Shown: in pieces, positions 15,749 through 22,682 of the stretch
Layout: every line of letters starts with the position of its first letter
How positions within the stretch are numbered: the stretch's first letter is position 1
Source: Comamonas sp.
GTDB taxonomy: Bacteria > Pseudomonadota > Gammaproteobacteria > Burkholderiales > Burkholderiaceae_C
Length of the DNA: 23,232 bases
NCBI GenBank assembly: GCA_019236485.1
Contig: JAFAIY010000108.1
Coordinates: forward strand, 1 to 23,232
Direction: 5' to 3'
Position numbers and translations under genes: made by a program
Notes under the pieces: model-generated
Told to the model about the DNA's origin: nothing
Databases searched by the model: none
The model's input: the letters and a program-made list of their open reading frames with translations, nothing else

Positions 15749-16672
15749 TTATTCGGCCTCGGCCTCGCGCTTGAGTTCCAGCGCGCGCTCGTACAAGGTG
15801 TTGCGGCTGGCGCCCGTGATCTCGGCGGCCAGCTTCACGGCGGTCTTGGTCGGCAGCTCGGCCAGCAGCAGCTTGAGCACGCGCTCGGCCTCGCCCGATT
15901 CCTGCTGCTGGGCCACGGGGTGCAGCACGATGGCGAACTCGCCCTTCACGCGCTGCGGCGAGGCCTGCAGCCAGGCGGCCAGCTCGCGCGCCGGCATGGT
16001 CGCGATGTCCTCGAACTGCTTGGTGATCTCGCGCGCCAGCGTCACCGGGCGCTCGCCCAGCAGGGCCAGGGCCTGGGCCAGCTCGACGATGCGGTGCGGC
16101 GCCTCCAGCAGCACCGTGCAGCGCGGCTCGCCGGCCAGCTTCTGTGCGGCGGCCAGGCGCTCGGCATTCTTGGTGGGCAGAAAACCCGCGAACAGAAAAC
16201 CGCTTTCGCCCTGGGCCGGCGTGACGGCGCCGGCCACGCTGATGGCCGAGGTCACGCTGCTGGCTCCGGGCAGCGGAATGCTGCGCAGGCCCTGGGCCTG
16301 CAGCGCCGCGCACAGCCGGGCACCGGGGTCGCTGACGCCGGGCGTGCCCGCGTCGCTGACATAGGCGATGCGCTGGCCCTGCTGCAGGCGCGCGATCACC
16401 TGCTGGGCGGCTTCGGCCTCGTTGTGCTGGTGCACGGCCAGCAACTGGCTGCCGGGGCGCTCCAGCCCGTAGCTGCGCAGCAGGCCCTGGGTGTGGCGCG
16501 TATCCTCGCAGGCAATGCAGTCCACGAGCTGCAGCACATGCAGGGCGCGCAGGCTGATGTCGGCCAGATTGCCGATGGGCGTGGCCACCACATACAGGGC
16601 TCCCTGCGGATAATGCTGGGAAGCCGCCGCGTCACGCGCGGCAGTCAGTGCAGAGGCGAAAGAGGTAGTCAA
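15749..16672 (-). CDS. rsmI: 16S rRNA (cytidine1402-2'-O)-methyltransferase
   Basis: 307 aa. RsmI methylates the ribose of C1402 in 16S rRNA with SAM, tuning P-site decoding. The tetrapyrrole-methylase fold motifs are visible: VATPIGNLADI (29-39), CEDTRHT (55-61), VSDAGTPGVSDPG (105-117) and the PLPGASSVTSA loop (133-143). The C-terminal part has the typical LPTKTAVKLAAEITGASRNTLYE. The start is TTG at 16670-16672 on the minus strand, with the SD AAGGAAA (plus coordinates 16677-16683). The TTG shares one base with the ATG of the divergent yraN. The ~20 residues before the first motif are variable in the family. Confidence 0.95.
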   Translation of the reverse strand: MTTSFASALTAARDAAASQHYPQGALYVVATPIGNLADISLRALHVLQLVDCIACEDTRHTQGLLRSYGLERPGSQLLAVHQHNEAEAAQQVIARLQQGQRIAYVSDAGTPGVSDPGARLCAALQAQGLRSIPLPGASSVTSAISVAGAVTPAQGESGFLFAGFLPTKNAERLAAAQKLAGEPRCTVLLEAPHRIVELAQALALLGERPVTLAREITKQFEDIATMPARELAAWLQASPQRVKGEFAIVLHPVAQQQESGEAERVLKLLLAELPTKTAVKLAAEITGASRNTLYERALELKREAEAE

Positions 16673-17076
16673 TGGATTTCCTTGGAAAGCGGCCGCCAGG
16701 GCCTGCAGTCAGCACCGCTGTGCGCGGCCAGCGCGCCGAAGACGCGGCCCTGGCCTGTCTGCAGGCGCAGGGCTTGAAGCTTGTCGAGCGCAATTATCGG
16801 ACCCCGGGCCGCGGCGGTGGCGAAATCGATCTGATCCTGCGCGATCGCGACGGGTCTTTGGTCTTCGTCGAGGTCCGAAGCCGCAATACCGCGCGCTTCG
16901 GCGGCGCGGCAGCCAGCATAGGCAGCATCAAGCAGCAGCGCATCGTGCTGGCCGCGCGTCACTATCTGATGCAATTTGCGGCCCCTCCACCCTGCCGTCT
17001 CGATGTGGTGCTGGTGGATACTTCGGGGAGTCCGGCCGCCGTGGAATGGCTGAAGGCAGCCTTCGACGCCATGTAG
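16672..17076 (+). CDS. yraN: UPF0102 (YraN) family protein
   Basis: 134 aa, usual for the family. It belongs to the restriction-endonuclease-like fold: GGGEIDLILRD (about 48-58, with E51 and D53) and FVEVRSR (about 65-71) carry the predicted nuclease-type acidic and basic residues, followed by the conserved GGAAASIGSIKQQRI. The biological role is not settled; a link to DNA processing is inferred from the fold and its steady association with rsmI and diaA. The ATG at 16672 has AGAGGT (16661-16666) upstream, lying inside the rsmI coding region. Confidence 0.93.
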   Translation: MDFLGKRPPGPAVSTAVRGQRAEDAALACLQAQGLKLVERNYRTPGRGGGEIDLILRDRDGSLVFVEVRSRNTARFGGAAASIGSIKQQRIVLAARHYLMQFAAPPPCRLDVVLVDTSGSPAAVEWLKAAFDAM

Positions 17077-17156
17077 CGGCCGCTTCGGCAACGCTGATGC
17101 GCAAATAACGCTTAGCTACCAAAGAGATAACAGACGGCAGGTATCATCGGGCCTCC

Positions 17157-17765
17157 ATGCTAGAGCAAAGAATTCAACAGCATTTCATCGACAGTGCCGA
17201 CCTGAAGTACCAGGCCGCCCAGGCGCTGAGCCAACCCATTGCTTCCGCCGTCCAGGCCATGCTGGCCTGTGTGACGGGCGGCGGCAAGGTCCTGGCTTGC
17301 GGCGCCGGGGTGTCGGCCAGCGATGCCCAATTGTTCGCCTCCCTGTGCGTGACGGGGTTCGAGCGCGATCGCCCCGAGCTGGCGGCGCTGGCCCTGACCT
17401 CCGACGGAGGGCTGCTGGGGACCGTGGGCGCCACGGGCTCGGGCGGCAATGCCACGCAGTATCTGGCGCGCCAACTGCGCGCCCTGGGCCAGCCCGGCGA
17501 TCTGCTGCTGCTCATGTCCGTGACCGGCAACGAGGTGGCCGTGCAGGAGGCCCTGGAGGCCGCCCATGAGCGCGACATGATGGTCGTGGTGCTGACGGGG
17601 CGCACCGGCGGCAATCTGGCCACCAGGGTGCGCGAGACCGATGTGCTGATCTGCGTGCCCCACGACCGTGCGGCGCGCGTGCGCGAAACCCATACCTTGA
17701 TCCTGCACTGTCTGGCCGACGGTGTGGATTCCCAATTGCTTGGTGATCAGGAGATGCCTTTATGA
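17157..17765 (+). CDS. diaA: SIS-domain protein, DiaA/GmhA-like
   Basis: 202 aa, a single SIS (sugar isomerase) domain. GKVLACGAGVSASDAQLFASL (about 43-63) is the first phosphosugar/ligand loop; GDLLLLMSVTGNE and VVVLTGRTGGNLA follow. In E. coli the gene at this point of the rsmI-yraN-dolP cluster is diaA, whose tetramer promotes DnaA assembly at oriC. GmhA (sedoheptulose-7-phosphate isomerase) is the close paralogue; context favours DiaA. The 80-nt gap from yraN has a possible -10 (TATCAT, 17142-17147) very close to the ATG and no clear SD. Its stop overlaps the next gene. Confidence 0.85.
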   Translation: MLEQRIQQHFIDSADLKYQAAQALSQPIASAVQAMLACVTGGGKVLACGAGVSASDAQLFASLCVTGFERDRPELAALALTSDGGLLGTVGATGSGGNATQYLARQLRALGQPGDLLLLMSVTGNEVAVQEALEAAHERDMMVVVLTGRTGGNLATRVRETDVLICVPHDRAARVRETHTLILHCLADGVDSQLLGDQEMPL

Positions 17766-18415
17766 AGTTGCAGTGGACCCGTGTTGCATGCGCCGCCCTG
17801 ACCGTGGCGGCCCTGGGTGGTGCTTTGAGTGGTTGCGTGGCCCTGGTGGGCGGCGGTGCAGCCATGGCCGGCATGTCGGCCGTGGACCGGCGCACCACGG
17901 GCACCCAGGTGGAAGACCAGGGCATAGAGCTGCGTGCGGGCAACCGTATCGCTGAGGTCATGGGCGAGAAAGCCCGCGTGGAAGTCACCAGCTACAACCG
18001 CCAGGTGCTGCTGACCGGCCAGGCCGGCAACGAGACCGACAAGCAGACCATTGAGAAGCTGGTGCGCGAGCAGGCCACGGTGCGCAAGGTCTACAACGAG
18101 ATCGAGGTCGTGCCCTTCACCGCCACGCTGGGCCAGCGCTCCAAGGACACCATGCTCACCGGCCAGGTCAAGGCCAGCCTGGTGAACGCCAAGGATATTT
18201 CGTCCTCGGCGATCAAGGTGGTGACCGAGAGCAATGTGGTCTATCTGATGGGCATAGTCACCCCGCGCGAATCCAAGCGGGCGGCCGAGATCGCGCGCGG
18301 CGTGAACGACGTGAGCAAGGTGGTGCGCCTGTTCGAGGTCATCTCCGAAGACGAGCTGGCCGCGATGACGCCCAAGGCCGCGCCGGTGACGGAAGACCGG
18401 GTCGGCAGCAACTGA
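17762..18415 (+). CDS. dolP: BON-domain outer-membrane lipoprotein (DolP/YraP type)
   Basis: 217 aa. The N-terminal lipoprotein signal ends in a lipobox LSGC with the lipidated cysteine at C25, after a basic start and a hydrophobic run. Two BON domains follow (about 50-118 and 128-195), then a short polar tail. In E. coli DolP sits on the inner leaflet of the outer membrane, binds anionic phospholipid and supports envelope integrity. The ATG overlaps the diaA stop (ATGA at 17762-17765), with AGGAG upstream, so translation is coupled. No lpoA-type gene intervenes in the cluster here. Confidence 0.92.
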   Translation: MKLQWTRVACAALTVAALGGALSGCVALVGGGAAMAGMSAVDRRTTGTQVEDQGIELRAGNRIAEVMGEKARVEVTSYNRQVLLTGQAGNETDKQTIEKLVREQATVRKVYNEIEVVPFTATLGQRSKDTMLTGQVKASLVNAKDISSSAIKVVTESNVVYLMGIVTPRESKRAAEIARGVNDVSKVVRLFEVISEDELAAMTPKAAPVTEDRVGSN

Positions 18416-18423
18416 AGCGCGCG

Positions 18424-18465
18424 CCCATGAAAAAAGCCGGACCAGGGTCCGGCTTTTTTCATGGG
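18424..18465. terminator. Bidirectional terminator, 19-bp perfect inverted repeat
   Basis: The arms 18424-18442 and 18447-18465 are perfectly complementary with a 4-nt loop. The GC core GCCGGAC/GTCCGGC is flanked by six A and six T, so either strand reads as a hairpin plus U-tract. It separates dolP (plus) from the convergent dehydrogenase gene (minus). It lies 8 nt after the dolP stop. Confidence 0.95.
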
Positions 18466-18475
18466 GATGGCGATC

Positions 18476-19387
18476 TCAGCGCAGGCGCTGGATCAGGCTG
18501 GAGGTATCCCAGCGATTGCCGCCCATGGCCTGCACATCGGCATAGAACTGGTCCACCAGCGCCGTCACGGGCAGGCGGGCGCCGTTGCGCTGGGCCTCGG
18601 CCAGCACCAGTCCCAGGTCCTTGCGCATCCAGTCCACGGCAAAGCCGAAGTCGAACTTGCCCACGGCCATGGTCTTGCCGCGGTTGTCCATCTGCCAGCT
18701 CTGGGCCGCCCCCTTGCCGATCACCTCGAGCACCTTGTCGACATCCAGGTCTGCGCGCAGGCCGAAGGCAATCGCTTCGGACAGGGCCTGCACCAGGCCG
18801 GCAATGCAGATCTGGTTGACCATCTTGGTCAGCTGGCCGCTGCCGCTTTCGCCCATATAGGTGAAGGCGCGCGCGAAAGCATCGGCCACGGGGGCGGCGT
18901 TATCGAAAGCCGATTGCTCGCCGCCGCACATCACGGTCAGCTGGCCGTTGACGGCCCCGGCCTGGCCGCCCGAGACGGGGGCGTCGACGAAATGCAGGCC
19001 GCGCTGCTGCGCTTCGGCATATAGCTCGCGCGCCACCTGGGCCGAGGCCGTGGTGTGGTCCACCAGTATCGCGCCTTCGTCCATGCCGGCAAATGCGCCG
19101 TCCTCGCCCAGCACCACGGAGCGCAGGTCATCGTCGTTGCCCACGCAGCAGAACACCAGGCTGGCGCCCTTGGCGGCTTCGCGCGGGCTGGCCGCATGGC
19201 GCCCGCCGGGGAATTCCTCGCACCAGGCCTCGGCCTTGGCCGTGGTGCGGTTGTACACCGTGACCTGATGGCCGGCCCTGGCCAGATGCCCGGCCATGGG
19301 GTAGCCCATGACGCCCAGGCCTAGAAACGCCACCTTGGCGGCGGCGGTCTCGTTGTAGCTGCGGGAAGCGATGGCGGGAGTGTTCAT
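18476..19387 (-). CDS. Beta-hydroxyacid dehydrogenase (HIBADH/GarR family)
   Basis: 303 aa. NAD(P)-dependent dehydrogenase of the 3-hydroxyisobutyrate/tartronate-semialdehyde/6-phosphogluconate-like family. The Rossmann motif FLGLGVMGYPM has G23, G25, G28; the substrate motif DAPVSGGQAGA is at 134-144; the catalytic lysine is K187 in GQLTKMVNQ. The exact substrate (3-hydroxyisobutyrate, tartronate semialdehyde, succinic semialdehyde) cannot be told from sequence. An N-terminal extension of about 17 residues precedes the Rossmann strand. The ATG at 19387 has only a weak SD. It follows pilU by 31 nt on the same strand and may share its transcript, though the functions look unrelated. Confidence 0.9.
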   Translation of the reverse strand: MNTPAIASRSYNETAAAKVAFLGLGVMGYPMAGHLARAGHQVTVYNRTTAKAEAWCEEFPGGRHAASPREAAKGASLVFCCVGNDDDLRSVVLGEDGAFAGMDEGAILVDHTTASAQVARELYAEAQQRGLHFVDAPVSGGQAGAVNGQLTVMCGGEQSAFDNAAPVADAFARAFTYMGESGSGQLTKMVNQICIAGLVQALSEAIAFGLRADLDVDKVLEVIGKGAAQSWQMDNRGKTMAVGKFDFGFAVDWMRKDLGLVLAEAQRNGARLPVTALVDQFYADVQAMGGNRWDTSSLIQRLR

Positions 19388-19418
19388 GCTGAGGTCTTTC
19401 GCTGCGGGAGGCAGGTTC

Positions 19419-20555
19419 TTACACGATGGTCAGATGCTCGGTGCCGGCCGCCAGGTCCTGAGAACGCGCGCGCTGGCTGTTGAGCTTGATCTGCAGGCGC
19501 AGGTCGTTGACCGAGTCGGCATTGCGCAGCGCATCTTCGTAGGTGATGAGATTGGACTCGAACAGGTCGAACAGCGCCTGGTCGAAGGTCTGCATGCCGA
19601 TGTTGCGGCTCTTCTTCATGATCTCCTTGATCTCGGCCACCTCGCCCTTGAAGATCAGGTCCGCGATCAGCGGGGAGTTGAGCATGACCTCGATGGCCGC
19701 CACGCGGCCCTTGCTGCTTTGCTTGGGGATCAGGCGCTGCGAGATCATGGCGCGCAGATTCAGCGAGATGTCCATCAGCAGCTGCGGCCGGCGCTCTTCG
19801 GGGAAGAAGTTGACGATGCGGTCCAGTGCCTGGTTGGCGCTGTTGGCGTGCAGCGTGGCCAGGCACAGGTGGCCGGTCTCCGAGAAGGCGATCGCATGCT
19901 CCATGGTCTCGCGGTCGCGGATCTCGCCCATCAGGATCACGTCGGGCGCCTGGCGCAGGGTGTTCTTGAGCGCGGCCTCCCAGCTGTCGGTGTCCAGCCC
20001 CACCTCGCGCTGCGTGACCACGCAGTTCTTGTGCGGGTGCACGAATTCCACCGGGTCTTCCACGGTGATGATGTGGCCGAAGGAGTTCTCGTTGCGCCAG
20101 TCCACCATGGCCGCCAACGTGGTGGACTTGCCCGAGCCCGTGGCACCCACCAGGATGCACAGGCCGCGCTTGGTCATGGTCACTTCCTTGAGGATCTGGG
20201 GCACGCCCAGGCCGTCAATCGTGGGCAGGGTGGTGGGAATGGTCCGCAGCACCATGCCGACCTTGCCCTGCTGCATGAAGGCATTGACACGGAAGCGCCC
20301 CACGCCGGCCGGCGAGATGGCGAAATTGCACTCCTTGGTGTGCTCGAAGTCCGCCACCTGCTTGTCGCTCATGATGGAGCGCGCCAGGGCCAGCGTGTGC
20401 AACTGGCTCAGCGGCTGGGGCGAGACCTTGGTCACCTTGCCGTCGATCTTGATGGCGGGCGGGAACTCTGCGGTGATGAACAGGTCGCTGCCGTTGCGGC
20501 TGACCATGAGCTTGAGCAGATCGTTGATGAATTTACTGGCCTGATCTCTTTCCAT
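19419..20555 (-). CDS. pilU: Type IV pilus retraction ATPase PilU
   Basis: 378 aa. Hexameric PilT-like motor that assists pilus retraction and works with PilT in twitching motility and DNA uptake. Walker A GATGSGKST is at 137-145, the Walker B/Asp box DVILMGEIRD at 205-214 and the His box TGHLCLATLHANS at about 227-239. The C-terminal part is longer than in PilT, typical of PilU. The longer frame opens at 20585, but the ATG at 20555 has AAGGAG 5 nt upstream and gives the family start MERDQASKFIN. It follows pilT by 146 nt, and the spacer holds a repeat element. Confidence 0.95.
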   Translation of the reverse strand: MERDQASKFINDLLKLMVSRNGSDLFITAEFPPAIKIDGKVTKVSPQPLSQLHTLALARSIMSDKQVADFEHTKECNFAISPAGVGRFRVNAFMQQGKVGMVLRTIPTTLPTIDGLGVPQILKEVTMTKRGLCILVGATGSGKSTTLAAMVDWRNENSFGHIITVEDPVEFVHPHKNCVVTQREVGLDTDSWEAALKNTLRQAPDVILMGEIRDRETMEHAIAFSETGHLCLATLHANSANQALDRIVNFFPEERRPQLLMDISLNLRAMISQRLIPKQSSKGRVAAIEVMLNSPLIADLIFKGEVAEIKEIMKKSRNIGMQTFDQALFDLFESNLITYEDALRNADSVNDLRLQIKLNSQRARSQDLAAGTEHLTIV

Positions 20556-20628
20556 GATCACTCCTTGTGCAGTGGCCAACAGCAAGGGCCACTCTTAAAA
20601 ATTGGCGCGGCCCAAGCGAGAGATAGCC

Positions 20629-20701
20629 AGCAAGGGCCGCCCCGCAGCAAAGGCTGTCGTCCCCCTGGGGGGGAGCGGCAAAGCCGCTCAGGGGGGAGGC
20701 A
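20629..20701. repeat. GC-rich intergenic repeat, copy 1 (pilT-pilU spacer)
   Basis: AAGGGCCGCCCCGCA (20632-20646) and TGTCGTCCCCCT (20655-20666) recur as exact reverse complements in the element after yggS. GAGCGGC/GCCGCTC (20673-20679/20683-20689) forms a perfect hairpin bordered by G/C runs. The element abuts the pilT stop. AGCAAGGGCC also occurs twice (20581-20590, 20629-20638). I recall such elements as common between genes in Comamonadaceae. The rest of the spacer (20556-20628) shows only the pilU SD. Confidence 0.75.
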
Positions 20702-21745
20702 TCATCCCGGGAAATTTTCGGGAGTCTTGGCCTTGCTGCGCGCCTCGGCGGCGCTGATGAGGTTGCGCCGCACCAGATCGGTGAGGTTCTGGTCCAGGGT
20801 CTGCATGCCCACGTTCTGGCTGGTCTGGATGGTCGAGTACATCTGCGCCACCTTGGCCTCGCGGATCAGATTGCGGATGGCGGGCGTGCCCAGCATGATC
20901 TCGTGGGCGGCCACGCGGCCCTGGCCGTCCTTGGTCTTGCACAGCGTCTGCGAGATCACGGCCTGCAGCGATTCGGAGAGCATGGCGCGCACCATCTCTT
21001 TTTCCTCGGCGGGGAAGACGTCGATGATACGGTCTATGGTCTTGGCCGCCGACGAGGTGTGCAGCGTGCCGAACACCAGGTGGCCGGTTTCGGCGGCCGT
21101 CATGGCCAGGCGTATGGTTTCCAGGTCGCGCATTTCGCCGACCAGAATCGCGTCCGGGTCTTCGCGCAGCGCGGACTTCAGTGCCGCCGCGAACGACAGC
21201 GTCATGGGGCCGACTTCGCGCTGGTTGATCAGACACTTCTTGGATTCGTGCACGAATTCGATGGGGTCTTCCACCGTCAGGATATGGCCGTACTCGGTCT
21301 CGTTGAGGTAGTTGACCATGGCCGCCAGCGTGGTGGACTTGCCCGAGCCCGTGGGGCCGGTCACCAGCACGAGGCCGCGCGGCTTGAGCGCCAGCTCGCC
21401 GAAGATCTTGGGCGCGTTGAGTTGCTCCAGCGTCAGGATCTTGCTGGGAATGGTACGGAACACGGCGGCCGCGCCGCGGTTCTGGTTGAAGGCGTTCACA
21501 CGGAAGCGCGCCAGGCCTTCGATTTCGAACGAGAAGTCCACCTCAAGGAATTCTTCGTACTGCTTGCGCTGGGCATCGCTCATGATGTCGTAGACCATGG
21601 AGTGCACGGTCTTGTGGTCCAGCGGATCGATGTTGATGCGACGCACATCGCCGTGGACGCGAATCATGGGAGGCAAGCCTGCCGACAAATGCAAGTCCGA
21701 AGCCTTGTTCTTGACACTGAATGCCAGCAATTGCGTGATATCCAC
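20702..21745 (-). CDS. pilT: Type IV pilus retraction ATPase PilT
   Basis: 347 aa, the usual PilT length. Cytoplasmic hexameric ATPase that depolymerises the pilus, driving twitching and natural transformation. Walker A GPTGSGKST is at 130-138, the Asp box DAILVGEMRD at about 198-207, the His box TGHLVFGTLHTSS at 220-232, and the retraction-specific AIRNLIRE motif at 289-296. The frame is open to 21802, but the GTG at 21745 is preceded by AGAGGG at 6 nt and gives the family N-terminus MDITQLLAFSVKNKASDLHLSAG in shortened form MDITQLLAF. It begins 37 nt from the divergent yggS. Confidence 0.96.
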   Translation of the reverse strand: MDITQLLAFSVKNKASDLHLSAGLPPMIRVHGDVRRINIDPLDHKTVHSMVYDIMSDAQRKQYEEFLEVDFSFEIEGLARFRVNAFNQNRGAAAVFRTIPSKILTLEQLNAPKIFGELALKPRGLVLVTGPTGSGKSTTLAAMVNYLNETEYGHILTVEDPIEFVHESKKCLINQREVGPMTLSFAAALKSALREDPDAILVGEMRDLETIRLAMTAAETGHLVFGTLHTSSAAKTIDRIIDVFPAEEKEMVRAMLSESLQAVISQTLCKTKDGQGRVAAHEIMLGTPAIRNLIREAKVAQMYSTIQTSQNVGMQTLDQNLTDLVRRNLISAAEARSKAKTPENFPG

Positions 21746-21782
21746 GGAGATCCCTCTCTGGTTTGATACTCTGGCGCCAATT
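21746..21782. promoter_or_regulatory. Shared pilT/yggS divergent promoter region
   Basis: Only 37 bases separate the two start codons. GATACT (21765-21770, plus strand) and TATCAA (21764-21769 region, minus strand) are overlapping -10 candidates. A plus-strand start near 21777 would leave yggS with a leader of about 6 nt and no SD. The pilT SD (AGAGGG on the minus strand) is also inside. Confidence 0.4.
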
Positions 21783-22514
21783 ATGACGACGATTGAAAAC
21801 AATCTGGGGCAGATTCATGCCCGCATGGCCGCAGCTTGCGGGCAAGCAAACCGGTCCGTGACATCGGTGCAACTGCTGGCCGTCTCCAAGACCTTTGGCG
21901 CCGATGCGGTGCGCGAGGCCGTGCTGGCCGGCCAGCGCAGCTTTGGCGAGAACTATATCCAGGAGGCCGTGGAAAAGATCGCCGCCGTGCGCGCCATGGG
22001 CCTGCCCGGCGCCGAGGCGCTGCAATGGCATTGCATAGGCCCGATCCAGAGCAACAAGACACGGCCGGTGGCCGAGAACTTCGACTGGGCCCAGACCGTG
22101 GACCGGCTGAAGATTGCCGAGCGGCTGTCGGCCCAGCGCCCGGCCGGCATGGAGCCGCTCAATGTCTGCATACAAGTCAATGTGGACGGCGGCGAGACCA
22201 AGTCCGGCGTGCTGCCCGGCGATGCGCTGGCGCTGGCCGAAGCGATTCTGAAGCTGCCTAATCTGGTGCTGCGCGGCATCATGAGCATCCCCGACGATGC
22301 TCCCGGTTTTGAAGCGCAATGCGCAGTCCACCAAAAGGCTGCAGCCGTTTTTGAGCTTATCAAGGCCAGCGGCCTGCCGGGTCTGGCGCAGTTCGACACC
22401 CTGTCCATGGGCATGACCGGCGATCTGGAAGCCGCCGTGGCCGCGGGCAGCACCATGGTGCGGGTCGGAAGCGGGATATTTGGAAGGCGTACCTATGGTA
22501 CGCCCACCCCCTGA
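21783..22514 (+). CDS. yggS: PLP homeostasis protein YggS (PLPBP)
   Basis: 243 aa. Alanine-racemase-like TIM-barrel protein that binds pyridoxal 5'-phosphate without known catalysis and keeps free PLP and amino-acid pools balanced. The PLP lysine is K36 in LLAVSKT; the family blocks FGENYIQEAVEK, WHCIGPIQSNK and the C-terminal LSMGMTGDLEAAVAAGSTMVR (shortened: LSMGMTGDLEAAV) are all present. The frame opens at 21597, antisense to pilT, but the ATG at 21783 is the family start. No SD is visible. Its last codons and stop (TGA, 22512-22514) fall at the edge of a repeat. In many bacteria yggS lies beside pilT, as here. Confidence 0.95.
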   Translation: MTTIENNLGQIHARMAAACGQANRSVTSVQLLAVSKTFGADAVREAVLAGQRSFGENYIQEAVEKIAAVRAMGLPGAEALQWHCIGPIQSNKTRPVAENFDWAQTVDRLKIAERLSAQRPAGMEPLNVCIQVNVDGGETKSGVLPGDALALAEAILKLPNLVLRGIMSIPDDAPGFEAQCAVHQKAAAVFELIKASGLPGLAQFDTLSMGMTGDLEAAVAAGSTMVRVGSGIFGRRTYGTPTP

Positions 22515-22618
22515 GGCGCTGCGCCTGGGCAGCCCCGCGCCTTCCCCCTCTCTCTACGCGCTGCGCGCTAGGGGAGGGGGACGACACCCTCGGTGCGGGG
22601 CGGCCCTTCCTCGGTGTC
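22506..22618. repeat. GC-rich intergenic repeat, copy 2 (after yggS)
   Basis: TGCGGGGCGGCCCTT (22594-22608) and AGGGGGACGACA (22575-22586) are exact reverse complements of blocks in the pilT-pilU spacer. AGGCGC/GCGCCT (22514-22519/22521-22526) forms a hairpin, and TACGCGCTGCGCGCTA (22555-22570) is a further palindromic stretch. It runs from within the last yggS codons towards the convergent ABC-binding-protein gene. 22619-22682 shows nothing more. Confidence 0.7.
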
Positions 22619-22682
22619 TCTGACTTGGTCCGCGCCGGTATCAGACCGCTGAGGCCATGCCATACCGCACGGGAGATTGTGG

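Noticed and set aside
18427..18819. Plus-strand ORF starting MKKAGPGSGFFHG
   Set aside because: Its start is the dolP terminator hairpin and the rest is antisense to the dehydrogenase gene.
19371..21311. 646-aa plus-strand ORF antisense to pilU and pilT
   Set aside because: It runs through two intact motor ATPase genes on the other strand and has shadow composition.
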